Shown here: positions 1 to 10,703 of the stretch, piece after piece
Layout: each line of letters begins with the position of its first letter
Position numbering within the stretch: position 1 is the stretch's first letter
Assembly: GCA_012862575.1 (NCBI GenBank)
Contig: BLSF01000039.1
Coordinates: forward strand, 311,695-375,694
Direction of reading: 5' to 3'
Source of the DNA: Parietichytrium sp. I65-24A
Taxonomy: Eukaryota; Sar; Bigyra; Thraustochytrida; Thraustochytriidae
Length of the DNA: 64,000 bases
Made by a program: the position numbers and the translations under genes
The notes under the pieces: model-generated
Databases searched by the model: none
The model's input: only the letters and a program-made list of their open reading frames with translations
Told to the model about the DNA's origin: nothing

Positions 1-668
1 GCTCCACTGAAGTTCATCGGAGACCTTAATTGCCGGTAGTGTCTCCTGAATGTCTGTGGCACATTGAGCTGCGCGCAAAATAGCATCGCCAACAGAGGGG
101 ATAGTACTGTCCACGGGCCAGATTGCAATGATAGCGTCGCCCGCAAACTTGATGATGTCACCGCCTGCCTTTTGAACCAATCTAACAACTTGAGAAAAGC
201 ATGCGTTGAGAAGGAATGCAACGCGTTCAGGGCCACTAAGAGCACACAAAAACAGGCCAGGTTAGCGCATCACATCGACGTAAGCAAAAAAGAGAATTGA
301 CCAATCAGTCACAATAAAACTCACCGCTTGTCATCCGCGCAAAGTTGGTCAGAGAGCGCAGAGAAGTTTGCGATATCAATGAACATGCAGCACCCATCCA
401 GCTCTTGAGCGTAGGTCATCCACCGTCCCTGCGCATCCGCTTCCATGCTGCGTCTTTTATCCAGCGTCGCCGGTAGAAAGCAGGCCACCATCGACTCCGT
501 CTTTGTCTGCACTTGCTGCAGCCCTGGCGCTCCCAGTGTGAACGTGGCACTTCTCTTGTGCCCTCTCCTGTTCGAACTTCGCTTCACGGGGCCCTCCTCC
601 GTGAGTCCCATGGCCAAGTCCTGGCCCACATCCAGGCTGCCAAATCTCCTGTGCAACTTGCGCGACAT
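1..668 (-). CDS. Soluble-type (class III) adenylyl cyclase, 5' end, partial
   Basis: N-terminal part of a class III nucleotide cyclase, which makes cAMP from ATP. Two exons are visible: 668-325 and 235-1, split by a GTGAGT...TTAG intron at 236-324, and the gene continues past the left edge. The join reads smoothly (DDK-R-GPERVAFLLNACF). Two metal-binding stretches of the catalytic fold are present: FIDIANFSAL, with the first Asp just before the intron, and GGDIIKFAGDAIIAIWP, with the second Asp after it. The KFAGDA signature and the spacing resemble the first cyclase domain of soluble adenylyl cyclase (ADCY10) more than the membrane cyclases. About 90 N-terminal residues are not conserved. 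The start is the ATG at 668; an open frame extends upstream to a GTG but has no ATG. Family sure; subfamily likely. Confidence 0.85.
236..324 (-). other. Intron of the cyclase gene
   Basis: An 89-nt intron on the minus strand with donor GTGAGT (from 324 downward) and acceptor TTAG (ending at 236). It splits an Arg codon between the two metal-binding segments of the cyclase domain. Confidence 0.85.
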
Positions 669-3600
669 TGGACCCAAGCAATTCTGCGGCCAACACCGTC
701 CTCGCAGCCAGTGCGCGGACACAGACCCACCTCCGAACTCTTGGGACTCGAAGACTTACGCCAAGTCCCGCTCCCTGCGACAACGAGCGAACGAGTGATC
801 AGCCGAGTGAGCCAATGAGTGAGTGAGCAGTAATTGCACGCGAGTACAGATACCACCGTGCGCCGTATGCGAAAGTGTCCTCACAAACAGTACGCGCGCG
901 GACTTGCTCCTCGCCAATACATATGCGAGTACTTGTCACAATGAATGAATGCATGAATGCATGAATGCATGAATGCAGGAAGCGCCCCACTCCTAACGGC
1001 AGATAGCGCCCAACGGTAGCACCGGATATAGGAAGCAAGTGAATAAACCTAAACTTTGCTGGCTGACGATGTTTCCAACTAAGTTATTTCCAACTTGCCA
1101 AAAAGAGAGAAAGAAGGAAAGAAAAGGAGTTTTTGTTAGCATATCACTCAGTGACGGTGGCACTGGCACTCGGAGGGTCACTCTCACATACCGAGTACTG
1201 AGTACTGAGTGTTACCCTCATACTGGACATCACTGGACGAAAAGACAACTCATCAGACTGGCAAGTGATAACTGTACTTGTTGTACTCGTGCTAGTTTCC
1301 GCTTTCCTCTCTTCCCGAACTCTAGCCACTCTAGCCTCTACTCCTTGCTCCACTTTCTGGAGAGTGGTAGGCGTATCGATGCTAAAAACGATAATCAGAG
1401 CGATAATCAGAACTTGAAGTCAGTACGAGTAGTGGTACTGAGTGACTGACTCCTGATAGTTCTAATTTCCGACTCGTGATTCACGATTCACGATTCCCGA
1501 TTGCTAAGAAGCGAATGAACGGGAGATATTTTCTTTCTTTCTCTCTTTCTTTATCTAGTCTAGAGTATTTTAACAGGATCATGATTGATTCTGTGAACGT
1601 GTTGAGCTGGTGAAAGTGCGATGCAAACCGCTTGCGTTTCATGCCGAGGAGAGAGAAATGCGATTGAAAGTTCGTAGTTCAGAACAGATGCAGAATAAGT
1701 TTCCTCACAGCGAAAGAATGAATGTTGGGACGTTAGGCGATTTACACTTCAGCCCTAACCGGCTAACTAGAGTCCGGTAAACCAGTCGGAAAGGAAAGAG
1801 TGGGAAGTTTTGGGCCGGGTAAGAGTGACTTATGGTTTACTATACAAAAAGTCATTCATGCATTCGAGTTGATTGTTTGATGATGATGAGGCGAGTTGAC
1901 GAGAAGTAGAGAAGATCAAAAAGTAAATCAAAATAACGAACCAAGAGTAAGACTTACTCGCAGTCACTATCAAGTGGTCACAATAAACTTTACGTTTGAG
2001 GCGATACTCCGTGCCGTACTGACTGTGAGTTCTTGTATTGCTGCCAGCGAGCGCTTTTGTCCTCTAAACTTGTATGATACAACATCGAGCTGGCTGGTCG
2101 TTGTCCTAAGCCACCACACTGTAAATAATCCAAATGATCATCATCGGCAGCATCGGCACTCCCGCTAAGTTACTGACTGTGAGTACACAGACAGACAGTC
2201 ACCAAGTCAGTCAGTCAGCCAGTCAGTCACAGTCAGCCGATCGATCTTCTCGATCTTGGATCTTTCTTCCGCGCAGCCAAATTTGACACCCTACCCAGAC
2301 CATCGATCTTTTTCGGAAGACTTTGGGTACAAATTCGCGTTTCAGACTTGTTGTTCGCTCGTCGCTCATCGCATTCACAGCCGGACCTGCCGGACCGGTG
2401 CGGAGTCTGACGAGCAAGAGCAAGCACGGCGGCTTTCTTTTCTCTCTCCTTCTCTCTCTCTTTCTTGCTTGCTTTCTCTCTTTCTATCCATCTCTCTTTC
2501 TTCCTCGCTGCTCTCGGCTGATGCGACGAAGCTCTTTTTTTCGCGGTGGAAAGCGGATGGAATGGAATCTCCAAACAACCAAGCACGGCCAAACAATAGA
2601 GTCCGCTGTGGTACAAAACACGGAATGGTACGGTACAGAGTGACGCAAGAGACGCTGTAAGCGCTGTTATCAATCCCGGTATCACGCTTACGCTCAGCCC
2701 TCCGCGGTCTCCCAGAGTGGCACGTGGCGCGTGACTTACAATCCATCCTCACAATCACCGCCAACTCGTCCCCTCCTGTCCTACGCCTCCTGCATCTTGC
2801 CTCAGGCTTGCCAGGCTTGCCCATCTTTGCCCGGATCTTTTGGGAGAACTGCAATTTGTCAATCTCACTTACTACATACTATCCATCGTCAATTTCACGT
2901 GTTATGTTGCATGCTGTGAATGCTGTGGCCTTTTCTTGTTTGCCGTGAATGCATGCTACTAGTACCTTGGCCTGCACTGCTTGTCGTCGAACGAAACAAA
3001 CAAACAGCAACAAAAACAAAGACAAAGACAAAAACAAACGAACGAACGACGGGCGATTCAAGTTTGCGTAGATTTCACAGTGTCAAAGTGTCAAAGAAAG
3101 AGTGATTTTGTGGTTGGCCTTGTTGGTCTGCCTCCTTTCCTGCGTCTCCCTGCCTCTCTCAACAGCAAGTCGCGGTGCAAGTGTGGCCAGTGCGCGCGGG
3201 GCGTCGTCATCGTAGCCTCCGCCCTCAACTCGTAGTGGTTTTCATCTTTCTTTACTGTTAGAATAGATAGATTTCAATGGAAGTCTTCCAGGAAGACACA
3301 ATAGACACAACGAATGAAATCCGCGAAAGAGCGAGAGCAGATCGCTCTGACAGCAAGTGAGAAAAAGGAGATTCTTTCTCATGAACGAGATTGGAGAGCG
3401 CATTTGGCGGATGCCAAGCCGAGAGCCTTTCTTGTTCCCCCGAAGGCACAGGAGGCACGAGCTTCTTCCGAGCCCAGCGCTGATTCCACTGTGAGACTGG
3501 TCTGTTGGACTCTGGGAGCTGCCACGCAGCGAAGAGCTCGACGTTGAGGCGCGACTTGCCCCTGCCTGCGATGCCCGCGATGGCCATGATGAGCCCCCGC

Positions 3601-4505
3601 AAACCGAAACTAATGCGAGTTTCGAAATCATGAAAGCTCAGGCTTAGAAAACCACAAGATGGGAAACTTGCAAAGCACCCGACGTCCTATTTCTGCGGCA
3701 ATCTGCGCTGCATCCAGCTCTGTGCGGCACTTGCCTCGCCCGCCAGCCAATGCAATGCTCAGAAGACCGCAGCTCTTACCCACGTGCGCGCGGCCCCAAA
3801 AGGTGGCATCCTCCGACTCATGAAACCTTACTAATTTCGCGATTCCTCGCGTTGGCACGTGAGTAATCGAGTACTCGAGTACATGGGTCCCTCCGCCCGC
3901 GGCCTCGTTTCACTCCCGCAGTCTGCGAGGACAGCGAGCATGTATCACGAGCATGCATCGCGAGAACGTATCATATCTTTTCGCGAGCATGTATTGCTCG
4001 CCAAAAAGCAAACCCAATATCAGATTTCTGAACAAGACTTGTAAGTACTATGACAGTAATTTAACTCCACAGATCTCAATCCAAACCACTGTCCAATGCG
4101 GCCAACCGGTCGGTCGAGCCCGTCCTCTCCGTCGTTCCTGTCCTTGTTCGCATCGCTCGCTCGCGCTCCGGACCCTCAAATTAATCTACGCCGCCCGATT
4201 ACAAAATCACAGGAAATCTTTCTACCGATGAGGGTAGTATGGGATAGCGATGTGGGCTGGAATGCCTGAAACCCGGCTGGCGCAGTTTAACAAGTTGCAT
4301 GCGCAGGCAGGTTGTGGTTGCGAAAAAGAGACAGAGAAAGAGAGAGAGAGCGAGAGGAGCGCAAGGGCTTCGGGGACGTGTGAAGTGAGGGCCGTCGGGT
4401 GGGGAAAGGTGTATCAGTGTATCAGATCAGAGCTCCTGCGCGGAGTGCCGAAGGTGTCAGAAAGTGCGGAGAAAGCTCCGGAGCAAGGTGGCTGGGACAA
4501 AAAAA
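669..4505. other. Gene-free stretch with simple repeats
   Basis: I see no supported gene. Frames are short, mostly lack ATG and overlap on both strands. The stretch holds an 8-bp tandem repeat (945-977), a CT-rich tract (about 2437-2512), an A/C-rich tract (about 2994-3050) and several GAGTAC-type palindromes near 1195 and 3870. A short GC-richer piece at 3540-3860 has P-loop-like peptides on the minus strand but no intact frame. It contains the upstream regions of both the cyclase (minus) and PCID2 (plus). Confidence 0.6.
945..977. repeat. 8-bp tandem repeat (GAATGCAT)n
   Basis: About four head-to-tail copies of an 8-bp unit GAATGCAT, about 280 bp upstream of the cyclase ATG. Confidence 0.8.
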
Positions 4506-5735
4506 ATGCAAACTGTGGCGAGAAGCATAGCCGCTGAAGACGGCGAAGCGGTTGCTCAAGCGATAAATGTCCGCGCAAGAGGCGAGTCGGGCGACATTGG
4601 GGCGTGGAAGAAGGCCCTGAGACAGAACGTTGACGCCGGGGACAAGTGGGGACAAGTGCTCGGACACTGTGGAGCGGCCAGGAGGAGTGTAGTGGAAAAT
4701 GGGGATGCGAATGAAGCATTTGGCTCGGAGGCCAGCGCGTTGGAATGCTTTTTGGAGATCTACGGATCGCTTGGCAGCTGGAGCACGGCCGTGCTGCGGC
4801 GGCTTATACTAGATACCAGATGGCTCGCAGTAAAGTGCGGCGAAAAGAAGAGCGAGGCGCTGCGGAGGACGAAAGGACTGTTGGAGACTAGCTTCCGGGA
4901 AACCACGATTGGACGAGCGACCACCGATGACGCGAAGCGGAAACGAAATGTGGCGCTTTTTATCGTGAATTCGCAATTTAGGGTGTTTTTTTCCCTGAAG
5001 AATTTGCAGCTCTGTACGAATCTAATTCGCCAGGTTGAGAATCGCACATTCCCTGCCATGGAAACTTTTACCGAGGCAGAGCGCGTCACGTACAACTACT
5101 TTTTCGGGCGGCTTCTCATTTTTGAAGATAGACTCGTCGAGGCCAGGGAGGCTTTAGAGTATGCGCTTCGAAACTGCCACCCGGACTACGAACAGAATCG
5201 TCGTTGTATATGCCAATACCTCGTGCCGGTTAAACTTATTTTGGGGCTCCGCCCCCATCCAAACTTGCTGAAACAGTATGGGCTTCAGATGTACTCGGAG
5301 TTTGTCGAGTGCTTGAGGACTGGCGACGTGCGCGGACTTGACGACCTTATTGACAGCAATAAAACTGAATTGATTGAACGTGGCTTGTATCTGAGCATCG
5401 ACAAACTCAAACTGATCGGTTACCGCAACCTGTTCAGAAACGTCGTCCACATCTACAAGGAGACTGCCGAAAAGAAGGACAGGGTGCCTTTGGAAATTTT
5501 TTTGGGGCCATTTAAAAAGTTTGGAGAGCGAGACCCTCTGGCATTTTTGGAAGCGGGAGCGGAAGACGGCGACGCTGAGCAGCCTCGGGAAGAGCTCCTG
5601 GAGCGCGTAAAGTGCATTCTCGCCAACTTGATTCATGGCAAGTACATCAAGGCTTACCTCTCGCACGAAAGGGAGATGATGGTCCTTAGTCCGAAGGATC
5701 CTTTCCCAAATTTGTCTTTTCTACAGGAACAATGA
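4506..5735 (+). CDS. PCID2: PCI-domain protein PCID2 / Thp1 (TREX-2 complex subunit)
   Basis: 409 residues, single exon. Matches the PCID2/Thp1/CSN12-like PCI family along its length: RVTYNYFFGRLLIFEDRLVEA and the following ALEYALRNCHP, then YLVPVKLILG, LSIDKLKLIGYRNLFR (the winged-helix entry) and the C-terminal ILANLIHGKYIKAYLSHE ... DPFPNL, which closely follow human PCID2. In the family, PCID2 works with GANP/Sac3, SEM1 and ENY2 in TREX-2, linking transcription to mRNA export at nuclear pores, and binds nucleic acid through the winged helix. The start is the ATG at 4506, following a run of A; an in-frame GTG 14 codons upstream is unlikely to be used. Length matches the family's usual 400 or so. 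Convergent with CDC6, 190 nt between stops. Confidence 0.93.
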   Translation: MQTVARSIAAEDGEAVAQAINVRARGESGDIGAWKKALRQNVDAGDKWGQVLGHCGAARRSVVENGDANEAFGSEASALECFLEIYGSLGSWSTAVLRRLILDTRWLAVKCGEKKSEALRRTKGLLETSFRETTIGRATTDDAKRKRNVALFIVNSQFRVFFSLKNLQLCTNLIRQVENRTFPAMETFTEAERVTYNYFFGRLLIFEDRLVEAREALEYALRNCHPDYEQNRRCICQYLVPVKLILGLRPHPNLLKQYGLQMYSEFVECLRTGDVRGLDDLIDSNKTELIERGLYLSIDKLKLIGYRNLFRNVVHIYKETAEKKDRVPLEIFLGPFKKFGERDPLAFLEAGAEDGDAEQPREELLERVKCILANLIHGKYIKAYLSHEREMMVLSPKDPFPNLSFLQEQ

Positions 5736-5925
5736 ACTTTTGTTACTTTTTTCATTTTATTCTCTCTTCTTTTCTTGTAGTTTAGCAATATACACCTCTC
5801 CATTCACTGACAGCTACAAAACAGCTCCTCCAGTTTGACGGTTCTCGCAGAAGAGGCCAACGTCTTCTCTGCAGGCAGTGTATGATACCGCCGCGACCGT
5901 TCAGAGGGAGGGACATGTGTCACCC

Positions 5926-7341
5926 TCACGCTACGGTATGCAGATTCGCTCCATATTCACGGTTAGACTTTCCGGAAAGGAGCTGACGAAAAGCCGAGTG
6001 GTTCTTGAGAGCAAACTTGACATCGTCCTCTTTTACGCATACTTTCATCGCGGGCATCTTTCGAGCTTTACCTCTCTTCACCGGCGCTTGGCGACCTTCC
6101 ACAACAAGCCCATTTTGTACAAGTTGGGTGAGAACACCTTCATTAAAGTCATTCTGCGGAAGCGACGGAATATGCCACTCCTTCAACATTTTGCGATAGT
6201 GTTCATAGAGGGTGTCCCGGGTAATCGTTTCCTTGGAGCCCTTCTTCTTTGCGTCCGCTTCCGATACGATGCCGGCCTCCAGGCCCTCGGACGCTGCGGC
6301 TCTTGTTGCTGCCTTTTCTATCATATTCAAGTGCCGCGTCACTGCCACGAGCGCAAATTGAGCATGCTGAGGAAGCGACTGAATCACCTCCACATGCTGC
6401 GACTGAAACGCAGGGCGAATCGCCGCGGACATGTGCCGCAAGGTCACCTTTGTCGGACCACAGTCTGCGGATTGGCCGGCTTCGCCACTCGCTTCCGCTT
6501 GTAGTTTCGCAGCGCGAATAGCACGCTTGCACAGCATAATGCCGTTTCTAACATCACTGGACTTTGCAGCAATCTTCCTGGCACACAGTTCGATCGCCAC
6601 AGGGTCGAAGTCCACCCCCGATCGCCTCGACTCCGATTGCATTTGGTGCAAGAGAATTTCTTTCAACGTGTCTTTCTCATAGGGTGTAAAAATTATCATC
6701 CTCACACGCTCTGACAAAGCGCCAATGGATGCCTTGAAGTTGTCAATCTCGTTGGAGATTCCCAGCACGCAGAGATTTGAGTTCACGGCGCTCGCCCACC
6801 TGTACACATCAAAGATGACTGCATCCTGCTCGCTGGACTTTTTAGCAAACCTGTCAATCTCGTCTATCACAGCTAGGTAACGAATATTTCCTTTTGCCAG
6901 TTCACCGTTCTTTTTGACTTTGGCGCGGAACTTTGTTTCCAAATTCTTACGCGCAGCACTGGCATCGTGCGACTCGTTCATTCCGAAGGCTCTTTCCAGG
7001 GCCAAGTAAAGCTCGCCCGGCTTGCCATTGTACGTGCTGCTGTTCAGCACCGCCCATCTGGACTTGATCTGGACTTGATCCGCCAATTCCGCCACCCGCT
7101 GCTGCGCTAGTGCCACACTTGCAGTCTTGCCCGTTCCTGGCCCACCGCATATGTACATTGTGCCAGCTTCTCCATCGCGAACGTGCCGCTCGAAGAATCC
7201 TTCAATCTCTGCCACCTCGCTCTCGCGTCCGATGAGCTTCACGCCATCAGTCCTTGCTCGAACGTCCGTCACATTGCCATCCTCCCCAGCTTTGACTCTC
7301 TTTCGGGACTCAACGTGCACTTGCCGTCCTCGCTTCGACAT
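5926..7341 (-). CDS. CDC6: CDC6-type replication licensing AAA+ ATPase
   Basis: 471 residues, single exon. AAA+ core of the ORC1/CDC6 family: the N-terminal LIGRESEVAEIEGFF box, Walker A GGPGTGKTAS (about residues 66-75), Walker B LAVIDEID (156-163) and sensor 1 GISNEID (194-200). Sensor 2/lid follows with a DVRNGIMLCKRAI-type helix. The C-terminal third (about 330-471) fits the winged-helix domain. There is no BAH domain, and the protein is short, which favours CDC6 over ORC1. Known role: ATP-dependent loading of MCM2-7 onto ORC-bound origins in G1. The start is the ATG at 7341; the open frame continues upstream 11 codons only to a GTG. Five copies of a 7-bp motif lie 75-109 nt upstream of the ATG. 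Confidence 0.88.
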   Translation of the reverse strand: MSKRGRQVHVESRKRVKAGEDGNVTDVRARTDGVKLIGRESEVAEIEGFFERHVRDGEAGTMYICGGPGTGKTASVALAQQRVAELADQVQIKSRWAVLNSSTYNGKPGELYLALERAFGMNESHDASAARKNLETKFRAKVKKNGELAKGNIRYLAVIDEIDRFAKKSSEQDAVIFDVYRWASAVNSNLCVLGISNEIDNFKASIGALSERVRMIIFTPYEKDTLKEILLHQMQSESRRSGVDFDPVAIELCARKIAAKSSDVRNGIMLCKRAIRAAKLQAEASGEAGQSADCGPTKVTLRHMSAAIRPAFQSQHVEVIQSLPQHAQFALVAVTRHLNMIEKAATRAAASEGLEAGIVSEADAKKKGSKETITRDTLYEHYRKMLKEWHIPSLPQNDFNEGVLTQLVQNGLVVEGRQAPVKRGKARKMPAMKVCVKEDDVKFALKNHSAFRQLLSGKSNREYGANLHTVA

Positions 7342-8610
7342 TGTCGCTTCCCAACTTGACGCAATACCTTTCACTTTGGTCTCTCACTCGCAAAGCCCAA
7401 GTTTGATGTTTGATATTTGACGTTTGACGTTTGACGTTTGACGTTTGACGTTCCACCGATCCAAGCCTGCGTCTCCTGCGTGAGTGTAATTCGAATTGCC
7501 CAGCACGTCCCTTGTGATTCTCTTGTGAATCGCAGTCTCTTCTCTCTCTTTGTGTGTCTCAAGTGTCAACTCTCTTGTGTCCTCGCACTCTAGTAGAGCA
7601 TTTCTAAATTGAGGTAAGTTGTTAGAGCTTGTTCGATTTTTCAAATTCTGTGGACTAGCGCTGCTCAGTGTTTACATTAGAAGTGTCAAGAGCGGCTGGT
7701 TGTTTTGAAATTGTTAGGCGAGGAGTTGGCTGCGGGTAGGATGAGTGAGGAACCCTTTCTTGTAGTTCGTTATTGTTCGATGTTGTTCTTTTGTGCTCTG
7801 TGGAGGAGTTTAGCAGTGGGAGATCGCGTGAAAGAAGTGCGGAACGCAAAGGTGTTTCTTTTCTTCTTCTTTGCAAAACTTTGCATGACTTTGCTGGCGA
7901 TTGTAATGTGTGCCGAATGCTGTCGAGCCTGTTGAAGGTTTTGGTTCGCAAAAACTGCTAGAGCCTTGCTTTCTGGCAGTATTTGACAACGAGAATGTGC
8001 ATTTTCTGTGGGTCAAACACTGCTGTACCACTGCTCATTGTGGCATTGGAGCGTAGCTTCGCCTCCGACGGATGGAATGTCCACTGTTTCAGCACTTGAA
8101 TGGCCTCGTCTTCGCCAGAGCTGAGGAAAAAGCTGAAGGAAACGGTGCTGTTGGGCCGCTGCTGAACGCCATCGGAACAACTCCAGAGAACGTGGATGTC
8201 CCAGAAAATCAAAATCTAGTGCCAGTTCCTATACTCACGAACCTGCGGATCGTGAAACATTTCTTTGTTTTAAAGAACTCTATGGCCAGCCTCAGCATCC
8301 GGTTTCAAGAAGAGCTGAGCTACGAGATTCCATCGAGGCGCGAACATACGGATCGTTAGCTCGCCGATGTCTTAGACATATATTTGGAGCTCAGCTAACA
8401 CTGGATCGCAAATTTCATCATCATTTAGTGACGAACAGAATCAAAGTTGGGCATCTCCGAGTCAATACAGGAAGGGCCCAGGGTGCTAGCACGAAAAAAT
8501 TGACGATGCTTCGCGCAGGTACCTTGGATCTTGCACATCAAAAAGGACTCCGATGAGCTCTCAATGAAAATCTAAACGTTGGAGCATTCTAGAGACTCTG
8601 TTTTGAACCA
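7342..8610. other. Gap between CDC6 and the repeat island
   Basis: Apart from the heptamer array no gene is supported. Two overlapping frames (plus 8072-8359, 95 codons with ATG; minus 7958-8212, 85 codons without a good start) read as somewhat protein-like but contradict each other and match nothing I recognise. Confidence 0.5.
7416..7450 (-). promoter_or_regulatory. Five tandem CGTCAAA heptamers upstream of CDC6
   Basis: Five perfect tandem copies of a 7-bp unit (TTTGACG on plus, CGTCAAA in the direction of CDC6 transcription), flanked by two degenerate copies. The array sits 75-109 nt upstream of the CDC6 ATG, a plausible place for a promoter or 5' UTR element. Function is inferred from position only; it could equally be a neutral satellite. 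Confidence 0.45.
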
Positions 8611-8849
8611 AGAAAACGACAAGTGAAATGTGAAATGTGAAATGGGCAAAATGGGCCAAAGTTTCGATTGTTCAATGAAGACAGGAGGGCCACGGAGTAC
8701 GCAGGGCGGAGACAAGAGCTCGAGGTTGGAGGGCATCATGGCCTAAGAGAGGCTGAAGCATGAGCGGGCCGCTGGATTTCCTGGACAGATTCTGCTCGCT
8801 GGTGTCGAGAAGTACGGAGGAGGCGGAGAGGTCGCTGCGCAAGATGTGA
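8611..8849 (+). pseudogene. Truncated copy of the 5' end of the SKA3-like gene (8760-8849 coding)
   Basis: Positions 8611-8844 repeat, in opposite orientation, 32339-32557: the upstream region plus the first 28 codons of the SKA3-like gene. The copied ORF starts at 8760 (MSGPLDFLDRF...), differs by one Ser-to-Thr change, and then runs into unrelated sequence with a stop at 8847-8849, leaving 29 codons. The upstream part differs by a few substitutions and a tandem expansion of TGAAATG. The break lies 20 bp before a copy of the small CACCCCACC repeat at 8865. It cannot make the parent protein, but the copied promoter region might be active. Confidence 0.9.
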
Positions 8850-8864
8850 AGATCTTTTGTAATG

Positions 8865-8911
8865 CACCCCACCTTCCGATAGGGTTTATTTCCGCTGCAC
8901 TTCGTGGCTTC
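8865..8911 (+). repeat. Small dispersed element (48-bp core), copy 1
   Basis: A copy of the core starting CACCCCACCTTCCGATAGGG and ending CTTCGTGGCTTC. The same core is at 57017-57064, and inside the larger insertions at 10083-10164 and 15494-15575. No target duplication is visible around this copy. Confidence 0.7.
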
Positions 8912-9016
8912 GACTCGTCCAATTTGCTGCAGGGAACAGGGCAAAGCTAGCGGGAGGGCGAAGCACAACATTGGATCTAGGAGTTCTAGTGCGAAGGCGG
9001 TGGGTGGAGCTGCTAA

Positions 9017-10703
9017 ACATCCACCCCATACACCAGGGGTGGACATGTATGCACCAAAGTGCTAGAATGCGATGCAGTGCTGCTCATAGTGAACGGCAGT
9101 ACAGTGGCAGATTTGGCGTACTGAAGCCTCGTGGGATCTCGTGGGCGAGGGACAGTTGCATGGAACGTGACTTAGAGATTGACTTAGCGTGAACGTGAGC
9201 TGACAAGATGGAAAAAGGAGAAAGGGCACTCCCGAGTACTGCCCATAAAGCTTAATTCTCTCCGCGACAAGCTTCAATTGATTCTCCACTTCACCCGCGT
9301 CTTTCAACAGAGGTCCACAGTTAACCTCTGTTCTCCCAGCCCAAAATCTCAATCTTGGTTGGGAACCTAAGCAGTGGCGAAATGACTCTTCTTCTATCAA
9401 ATCACAAGCTCAGCGCAGGTAGCCAGAGTACTCCGTTCTCCGGCAAGGATTTGTTGGGGAATTTGGGAAAGCAAGGTGGCAAACAGAGCCTTGCACTCAG
9501 TGATTTCTTTGAGAACGATTTTGTTTATTTTTTGATCTGAGTTGGGGTTTCTATACCAAGAACATTATTGTCTGACGTCATTTAGATGTGTGCACTCCAT
9601 GGGCGGAGGGGCAAGACCGTGTGATGTTTCTATACCAAGATCATCATAGTCCGACGAGTCTGACGTCATACTTCGTATTTGGAACTTCTCGTAGCACAGT
9701 TTACATGTTAATTATTTCATTCTCGACAACGAATGACGTGAGGTTTCTATATGTTTCTACACCAAGATCATCATAGTCTGACGAGTCTGACGTCATACTT
9801 CGCATTTTGTACAGACTGGAACTTCTAGTTAGGTACTCTAAATACCCAGCTCCCGAGTCGGAGGATCGATGTGTGCACGGATGTCCCTTGACTCTGGTGG
9901 CGACGAATAAAACGGTTATCAGCGCATACTTTACATGTTATTTCTTACGTTCAGATTGACTTTGAGTTCCTGTGAGTCCCATTTCCTGTGAGTCCCATTT
10001 CCTGCGAAAAGTAGCGACTCAATTAGCGAGGAATCCCCTGAAAGGATTTTGGAGCATTCCGGAGCTGTGGAGAGCTAGTCTTGTCACTTCGTGGCTTCAC
10101 TTGAGTCTTGCAATCCACCTTCCGATATGGTTTGTTTACGCTGTCACTTCGTGACTTCACTTTCGCCAGTCTTGAGGTTGAGCGACGAAGCGAACCCAAG
10201 AGGCTAGCTATAACTTACGGCGAAGAGGACAGACAGCCTTCAGGGTTCAGTGAACGTTGCGGACAGATTTGCTAGATTCTCCAGAACATACGACGACAAG
10301 TACAGAACGATTATGAGCAGTTGTACTATGACATGAGGATGAAGAAGAATCCAGTGTCAAGTTCGCAAAGGATTGAAAAAAATACGAAGCGCTGCTGTGT
10401 GCCAACGCGACAGGGTGATGTTGTGTAATGTCAAGCTCGAAGGGATGCGCGATGGAACAACCCACAGCGTAAGTGGATACTCCACGGAGGTCTAATTTCT
10501 TAGTATCTACAAGCCAAAGTGCGCCTGCCTTCGGCGATCTTCTTCGAGCTTGAGAATTGCGCCTGCCTCCAACATCTCCGGCAGGCTTTCTCGTTGCGTT
10601 CACAGTTCATCTTGTGAGTCTAGAGATGCCGTGACTTGCGCAGAGTCGGGCTTACTCGGTGCATAGGCTCTTGAGTAGCGCCATGCCTTCGGCAGGCGTA
10701 CTC
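9017..10703. repeat. Repeat unit A, copy 1
   Basis: Near-identical to 14456-16491 and, in its right part, to 12175-13244. It opens with a hairpin (TCCACCCC ... GGGGTGGA). A middle part carries two copies of a module with TTTCTAYACCAAGATCATCAT followed by the palindrome TGACGTCA. The right part ends in a run ending GCAGGCGTACTCA. No intact protein domain: frames such as the minus-strand peptide KDAGEVENQLKLVAERIKLY are shared between copies but do not extend into genes. Its nature (non-autonomous transposon or segmental duplication) is unresolved. Confidence 0.8.
10083..10164. mobile_element. 82-bp insertion flanked by 8-9 bp duplications (in unit A copy 1)
   Basis: Present in unit A copies 1 and 3 and absent from copy 2, where the site reads GCCAGTCTGAGG (12692 on). 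It is flanked by GCTAGTCTT on the left (10074) and GCCAGTCTT on the right (10165), a target-site duplication of 8-9 bp. Both ends carry the same 12-20 bp motif in direct orientation, GTCACTTCGTG plus CTTCAC, each itself an inverted repeat (GTCAC-TTC-GTGAC). The interior contains the CCACCTTCCGATATGGTTTG core seen elsewhere. No coding capacity. Confidence 0.65.

Noticed and set aside
1039-2685. Several 90-150 codon frames on both strands
   Set aside because: They begin at GTG/TTG/CTG or lie in CT/GA-rich tracts, and show no conserved motifs.
3242-3860. Minus-strand peptides with P-loop-like runs (AGIAGRGKSRLNVEL and ALAGGRGKCRTELD)
   Set aside because: They resemble each other and a Walker A motif, but lie in different frames separated by stops and no splice arrangement gives a convincing protein. 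Possibly a decayed host gene; not supported.
7958-8359. Overlapping plus (95 codons) and minus (85 codons) open frames
   Set aside because: Both look mildly protein-like, neither has a recognisable domain, and at most one can be real. No splice partners placed.
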